DNA of 16,758 bases from Sphingomonadaceae bacterium (lineage in GTDB: Bacteria; Pseudomonadota; Alphaproteobacteria; Sphingomonadales; Sphingomonadaceae). Location: positions 1 to 16,758 of the forward strand of contig JAFAZM010000384.1 in assembly GCA_019239785.1 (NCBI GenBank), written 5' to 3'. Of the stretch, positions 12,770 to 16,758 are shown one piece after another (positions within the stretch are counted from its first letter, which is position 1; the number at the start of each line of letters is the position of its first letter). The notes under the pieces are model-generated. The model was not told the origin of the DNA, ran no database searches, and saw nothing but the letters and a program-made list of their open reading frames with translations. Made by a program: the position numbers and the translations under genes.

Positions 12770-14353
12770 GTGCAGATCAAAGGGTTAGAGACTTTCCGGC
12801 GGATCAACGACCGGTGGTCGGCGCGTTCGCCGGACATGGTCGCGTCGCAACTGCGCCAGGCGTCCAGCACCTATCCGCTGACCTTCGCGATCTCGATCAT
12901 CGTCACGGCCAGCATCTGCTACGCATTCTCCGATCGCCCCGACTTTCGCGCCGTGCTCATGACCGGCGCGCTCCATGCGTTGATCAGCATCTGCACCTTG
13001 CTCAAATGGCAGGCCGACCGGCGCCGGGACTGGCGCTCGGACGCGCCGGCCCGGCAGCTTCTGCTGCTCTGCGTGCAGGCGGGCTTCGTCTCGCTCGGCT
13101 GGTTCACCTTCCTGTCCGTTGCCGGCGAAGCGGCGCCGATCGAGCAGCAGGCGATCGTCAGCACGGTGATGGCCGGAGTCATCTCGGTCGGGGCGCTGCG
13201 CTATGCGCCGGTGGTCGAGGCGAGCCTCACCTTCCTGCTCGTCGCGGTGGTCGTCTCGGCAGCCTATGTGGCGGTCACTGGCGTGTCCGGCGCAGTCTAT
13301 ATCTTCCTTGCCATCTTCGCCGTGCTGCTCGGCCGAACGGTCACCGCGCAAGCGAGGATGTTCGAGCAGCAATTCCAGGCCGGCGCCGACCTCGCCCAGG
13401 CGCAGGCGGACAAGGTTCTCGTCGCCGCCAAGGTCGAGCGGGAGCATTGGCGTACCCAGCACGAAGCCGCCGAAGCCGCGGCCGCCGCCAGGGCCGAGGC
13501 CGAGCAGGTCCGCAGGCGGGAGCTGGAACGGCTGGCGCGCGACTTCGAGCAGTCGGTGCTGCGGATCGCAACCGATCTCGCGGCGGCGGCCGAGCAAACG
13601 CGCAGCGCCGCCGTGCAGCTCGCCGGCAATGGCGGCGCGACCCACGCGCAGATCGCAAGCGTCGCCGCCGAAGCCGCCGCGGCCGACACCGGCGCCGCCC
13701 ATTTGCTCGACTCGAGCACCGAGCTCGGGCAGCTGCTGGCCCAGGTCGACGATCACCTCGCCGCGCAGGAGCAGGCCGCGGGCAGCATGCGCGAGATCGG
13801 CAATGCCATCGTGCGGCAGGTCGAGAGCCTTTCCGACACCTGCAGCGGCACCGAGACCATCGTCGGGACGATCGCGGAGATTGCCGACCGCAGCAACCTG
13901 CTCGCGCTCAACGCGACGATCGAGGCGGCGCGCGCCGGCGAGGCCGGCCGCGGCTTCGGCGTCGTCGCCGGCGAGGTGCGCGCGCTGGCGGCGCAGACCG
14001 CGTCCGCCACCGGCGACGTCCGCGCCCGGCTCGGCACGATGAGCGACGCGGTCGGCGAGGCAGTCGCACTGATCCGGGCGATGCAGGACAGGTTCGGCGA
14101 GATGGCCGCGACCTCGATCGGGGTGGCCGACGCCATCCGCCGCCAGTCCTCGGTGGGCGACGCCGTCCACCGCTTCGCAGGGATCGCGGCCTCGCTCGTC
14201 CAGCAGATCCAGGGCACGGCCGCCTCCGCGGAAGCGGCCGCGGGGGAGGCGGCGACGCTTTCCAGGGACCTGGGCGAGGCGACCAGCCAGATGGCCGCGC
14301 AGTCCCATCGCCTGGTGGAGGAAACCGGCGCCTTCCTGGCGCGGGTCGCCTGA
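12770..14353 (+). CDS. Methyl-accepting chemotaxis protein with six-helix membrane sensor
   Basis: Chemoreceptors control CheA kinase activity. The 527-residue product starts at GTG 12770; the upstream ribosome site is poor. The N-terminus has about six membrane helices (residues 35-53, 60-79, 95-117, 127-146, 151-170, 174-192) joined by short loops, with no periplasmic ligand-binding domain. A cytoplasmic coiled coil (about 196-262) follows, and no clear HAMP domain is seen. The conserved signalling tip spans about 365-410, including IADRSNLLALNATIEAARAG and EAGRGFGVVAGEVRALA. There is no C-terminal pentapeptide for CheR docking. The sensor is probably a membrane-embedded module of the kind also seen in front of GGDEF proteins in this group. 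No che or fla genes are adjacent. The convergent 78-base gap to the next gene shows no strong hairpin. Confidence 0.93.
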   Translation: MQIKGLETFRRINDRWSARSPDMVASQLRQASSTYPLTFAISIIVTASICYAFSDRPDFRAVLMTGALHALISICTLLKWQADRRRDWRSDAPARQLLLLCVQAGFVSLGWFTFLSVAGEAAPIEQQAIVSTVMAGVISVGALRYAPVVEASLTFLLVAVVVSAAYVAVTGVSGAVYIFLAIFAVLLGRTVTAQARMFEQQFQAGADLAQAQADKVLVAAKVEREHWRTQHEAAEAAAAARAEAEQVRRRELERLARDFEQSVLRIATDLAAAAEQTRSAAVQLAGNGGATHAQIASVAAEAAAADTGAAHLLDSSTELGQLLAQVDDHLAAQEQAAGSMREIGNAIVRQVESLSDTCSGTETIVGTIAEIADRSNLLALNATIEAARAGEAGRGFGVVAGEVRALAAQTASATGDVRARLGTMSDAVGEAVALIRAMQDRFGEMAATSIGVADAIRRQSSVGDAVHRFAGIAASLVQQIQGTAASAEAAAGEAATLSRDLGEATSQMAAQSHRLVEETGAFLARVA

Positions 14354-14431
14354 AGCGTCCTTCGATCCAATCCTGTCACCCAATGACGCAGCATATGGTC
14401 GACTTGCGACCTGTTGGCCCGCCGGGAAGCG

Positions 14432-16039
14432 CTAGCGATAGGTGCCGAGGCGGACGCGGAGCAGGACCGGCTCGGCGCTGAAGTTGAGGCCGTAGTCGCT
14501 CTGGTCGCCGTTCCAGCGGCGGCGCATCTGCCAGGCGCCGTCCACGAACGTGCCTTCCTCGACGCTGAGCCATTGCATGTTGTCGGCCTGGGCCTCGGCG
14601 AGCGCGAAGCGGATGCGGACGTCGCTGCCGGCGACGAGGAACTCGTCGGGGCCAAGCTGGAGCACGACGCCCCCGCCAGCCGGACGGCTCGCATTGGGGT
14701 TTGGCCGCGTCGGCAGCCAGGTCCAGTCCCGCTCGCCGAACGACCAGAGGCCGTATTGGGCGGTGACCCGCCAGCGGCCCAGCGTCGAGGACTGGTCGGC
14801 GCCGTCGGCGCCCTTGGCGAAGCCCCAGGCCGGGTGGCCGAAGGCCAGGCGGGCCCAGTCGCGCGCGATCGGCGCGAACAGGCGGAAGGGCGCGGCGAAG
14901 GCGGCGATCGTGTCCGGATCGAGCCGCTCGGCGCCGAGCGGATAGTTGGAATAGCCGGTCGCATCCATGCCGAAGGGCGAGAAGCCGATCGCGCCGCGGC
15001 CGAGCGCAGGCCAGAAGAAGCGCGCATATTCGGCGGCGTTGCCGGTCTCTGGAACCATAAGGGCGTTATCTGGACGTCGATAATGATCCAGATAGGCGAA
15101 ATAGGCAGCCGGGTCGCGATTATAGATGTCGGGCGCGACCAGATCGATATGGGGCGCCGCCGCCTTCCAGACGTCGATCACGTTCCAGTTCGGACCGCCG
15201 CTCGCACCATTCTCGGCGCCATTCTCGGTGAAGGCATCGGAAAGCGCGGCGTTGCAGTACATCGGCAGGTCCAGCACCGCGCGGCCCGCGGCGGCGATCT
15301 CGTCGACATAGCGGGCGATGTACCAGGCGTTGAACGCCTGGTCGGCGCGCAGACCGAAGACCTGGCTCCAGGTTCCCGGGCGGCGCAGGCGGGCGAGCGC
15401 TGGCGGCACCGGGCCGTCGAACAGGCGCTGCGCCTCGGGCGAGAAATCGCGCGGGCTGCGATAGCTGCCGGTCTCGTTCTCGACCTGGACCATGATCGTG
15501 GTGCGCTGCGGATCGGCGTCGCGCAGGTGCGTCATCAGCTGGACGAAGGCATTGCGGTCCGCCTCCAGGGTCGCGCGGCCGTGCGGCGAGAGGGCATAAT
15601 GCGTGCGGCCCTCGCGGGTGCGCATCCGGGGAAAGCGGCGCGTGTCGGTCTTCACCCATTCGGGGGCGTAATTGGGGCCGGTATTCTTCCAGGTGCCGAA
15701 CCAGAGCAGGACCAGGCGGACGTCATGCTCCCGCGCCTGCCGGAGCAGGGTGTCGAGGAAAGAGAAATCGAAGCGGCCCTCGACCGGCTCGATCTGCTCC
15801 CAGGCGATCGGCACCTCGACCGTGTTGGCATGGAGCGCCGCGATGGTCGGCCAGACGAGGGGCAGCATCGCCGGATAATTGGAGCTGTTGTTCACCTGCG
15901 CGCCGAGCATCAGGAAGGGCCGGCCGTCGACGATCAGCGCGTGGCGGCCATTGCTTGTCTCGATGCGGGGAAGGGGTGCGGGCTGCGCGGCGGCGGCCGC
16001 GGCCGCGACCAGCAGGAGGAGGGCGGGAACGAGCTTCAT
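14432..16039 (-). CDS. Secreted GH35 beta-galactosidase with DUF5597 C-terminal domain
   Basis: 535-residue exported glycoside hydrolase. The start ATG at 16039 is chosen because it opens a clean Sec signal peptide (MKLVPALLLLVAAAAAAAQP). The further upstream frame to 16096 is basic and non-secretory. The TIM barrel carries the GH35 acid/base motif QVENETG (E189, equivalent to E188 of human GLB1) and the candidate nucleophile MVPETGN (E331). The C-terminal region (RWRVTAQYGLWSFGERDW onward, ending in a beta-rich section) fits DUF5597. Cellvibrio Bgl35A, from a xyloglucan locus, has this architecture. The predicted reaction is release of terminal beta-galactose, probably from a plant side chain, in the periplasm or at the cell surface. 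It is convergent with the chemoreceptor, and the GH29 gene lies just beyond. Confidence 0.88.
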   Translation of the reverse strand: MKLVPALLLLVAAAAAAAQPAPLPRIETSNGRHALIVDGRPFLMLGAQVNNSSNYPAMLPLVWPTIAALHANTVEVPIAWEQIEPVEGRFDFSFLDTLLRQAREHDVRLVLLWFGTWKNTGPNYAPEWVKTDTRRFPRMRTREGRTHYALSPHGRATLEADRNAFVQLMTHLRDADPQRTTIMVQVENETGSYRSPRDFSPEAQRLFDGPVPPALARLRRPGTWSQVFGLRADQAFNAWYIARYVDEIAAAGRAVLDLPMYCNAALSDAFTENGAENGASGGPNWNVIDVWKAAAPHIDLVAPDIYNRDPAAYFAYLDHYRRPDNALMVPETGNAAEYARFFWPALGRGAIGFSPFGMDATGYSNYPLGAERLDPDTIAAFAAPFRLFAPIARDWARLAFGHPAWGFAKGADGADQSSTLGRWRVTAQYGLWSFGERDWTWLPTRPNPNASRPAGGGVVLQLGPDEFLVAGSDVRIRFALAEAQADNMQWLSVEEGTFVDGAWQMRRRWNGDQSDYGLNFSAEPVLLRVRLGTYR

Positions 16040-16116
16040 CGCCTCGTTGCGTAACCGAATTTGGACCGTAGCGGAATCGTTTCGGCGATGGCGCAATTCC
16101 GGGGGAACGGCGTTTC

Positions 16117-16143
16117 TGGATTCCCGCTTTCGCGGGAATGACG
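16117..16143. repeat. Single hairpin repeat unit downstream of the Sua5 gene
   Basis: ATTCCCGC-TTTC-GCGGGAAT (16120-16139) is flanked by TGG on the left and GACG on the right. Read on the minus strand it is CGTCA + hairpin + TCCA, the same boundaries as the units at 2844 and 4575-4660. It lies eight bases downstream of the Sua5 stop and about 80 bases upstream of the GH35 start, so a termination role for Sua5 is plausible. Confidence 0.8.
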
Positions 16144-16150
16144 AGAAGGG

Positions 16151-16758
16151 TCAGGCGCGCGGCGCCGCCGCGCGGCGGAGGCGGTCGTTGATGGCGGCGC
16201 CCAGGCCGTGGTCCGGGACCGGGGCGACGGCGATGGCGGGGTAGGGGGCGGCTTCCGCCTCGTGCAGGCGCGCGAACAAGGCGGCCGCCGCTTCGACTAG
16301 GTCGCCGGTCGGGCTGAGGCTGGCCTGCCCCGCCACCGGGCCGAAGCCGATCAGCCATTCGTCCGGCCGCGCTTGTTCTGCATCGAGGCGGACCGGCTTG
16401 GCCGGGGCATAATGGCTGGCGAGTTGGCCCGGTGCCTCGATGCCCCCGCCCGACGCGGGGGCGAGGCCGAGATCGATCGGGCCGGGGCGGAGCAGGCGCA
16501 GCGGCCCGCCGGTCGCGGCGACGATCGTCGATTCGAGGCCGTGCGCGGTCGGGCCGGCATCGACGATCAGGGGGATGCGGCCGCCAAGGCTGGCGAGAAC
16601 ATGCGCGGCGCAGGTCGGGCTGATCCGGCCGCTGGCATTGGCCGACGGCGCGGCGAGCGGCCGGCGGACGGCGCGGATCAAGGCGCGCATCGCGGGGTGG
16701 GCGGGCGCGCGCACCGCGATCGTCGGCAGGCCTGCGGTGACGAGGGAGGCGATCGGCG
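16151..16758 (-). CDS. Threonylcarbamoyl-AMP synthase (Sua5/YrdC), N-terminus outside window
   Basis: Sua5/TsaC makes L-threonylcarbamoyl-AMP from threonine, bicarbonate and ATP, the first step of the universal t6A37 tRNA modification. The frame is open to the window end. The visible residues before the GTG at 16714 (ASLVTAGLPTIAVRAPAHPA) are clearly part of the YrdC domain, so that GTG is not the true start. Signatures are PLAAPSANASGRISPT, GLESTIVAATGG and LRLLRPGPI. A linker with ASHYAPAKPVRL leads to the C-terminal Sua5 domain, so this is the two-domain Sua5 form rather than short TsaC. It ends at TGA 16151, followed by a hairpin repeat. It is probably essential or near-essential and its neighbours do not share its pathway. 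Confidence 0.93.
   Translation of the reverse strand, partial: PIASLVTAGLPTIAVRAPAHPAMRALIRAVRRPLAAPSANASGRISPTCAAHVLASLGGRIPLIVDAGPTAHGLESTIVAATGGPLRLLRPGPIDLGLAPASGGGIEAPGQLASHYAPAKPVRLDAEQARPDEWLIGFGPVAGQASLSPTGDLVEAAAALFARLHEAEAAPYPAIAVAPVPDHGLGAAINDRLRRAAAPRA

Noticed and set aside
14397..14411. GGTCG-ACTTG-CGACC mini-hairpin between chemoreceptor and GH35 genes as a terminator
   Set aside because: Five-bp stem without a T tract; not convincing.
14414..16054. 546-codon plus-strand frame opposite the GH35 gene
   Set aside because: Antisense shadow. The minus strand has the signal peptide, the acid/base and the nucleophile motifs.

Overview
The window looks like chromosomal DNA of a Sphingomonas-like alphaproteobacterium. 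The base composition is very GC-rich, with strong G/C bias at third codon positions, which produces long antisense shadow frames. Further support comes from EcfG-type promoter candidates (GGAAC-N16/17-xGTT), short CGTCA-hairpin-TCCA dispersed repeats, and the gene families present. I see no tRNA, rRNA, CRISPR array, insertion sequence, phage gene or plasmid function. It reads as an ordinary chromosomal segment rather than an island.

Layout. (1) 1-821: C-terminal part of an EAL-domain c-di-GMP phosphodiesterase, cut by the window edge. (2) 1059-1469: small DUF4383 membrane protein. (3) 1583-5347: cell-envelope and redox group, with a YcbB-like L,D-transpeptidase, an FAD oxidoreductase fused to a C-terminal Rieske domain, and convergent to it a second, Tat-exported L,D-transpeptidase-like protein of the YkuD_2 type. 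(4) 5547-6845: stand-alone ATP-dependent DNA ligase convergent with a 57-residue unknown protein. (5) 6977-9936: FixJ-type response regulator and a soluble four-PAS histidine kinase, two bases apart. (6) 10011-10319: small membrane protein on the opposite strand. (7) 10511-12617: msrA overlapping a GH29 alpha-L-fucosidase that appears to start at CTG and carry a Tat signal. (8) 12770-14353: chemoreceptor with a six-helix membrane sensor. (9) 14432-16039 (-): secreted GH35/DUF5597 beta-galactosidase. (10) 16151-16758 (-): Sua5/YrdC threonylcarbamoyl-AMP synthase, 5' end outside the window.

Themes. EcfG-like sites lie in front of the FAD-Rieske gene, the ligase and the 57-residue gene, which suggests that 2.9-6.9 kb belongs partly to the general stress response; msrA fits that theme but has no such site. 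The GH29 and GH35 enzymes together could strip fucosylated galactose side chains. Hairpin repeats sit at the 3' ends of several genes, including three of the four convergent junctions, where they are well placed to act as bidirectional terminators. Two genes (response regulator and fucosidase) have their best start at a CTG with a Shine-Dalgarno eight bases upstream, so standard start calling would mis-set both. I did not find a clearly new multi-gene system. The most informative oddities are the CTG starts, the compensatory changes within the hairpin repeats and the cluster of EcfG-like sites.
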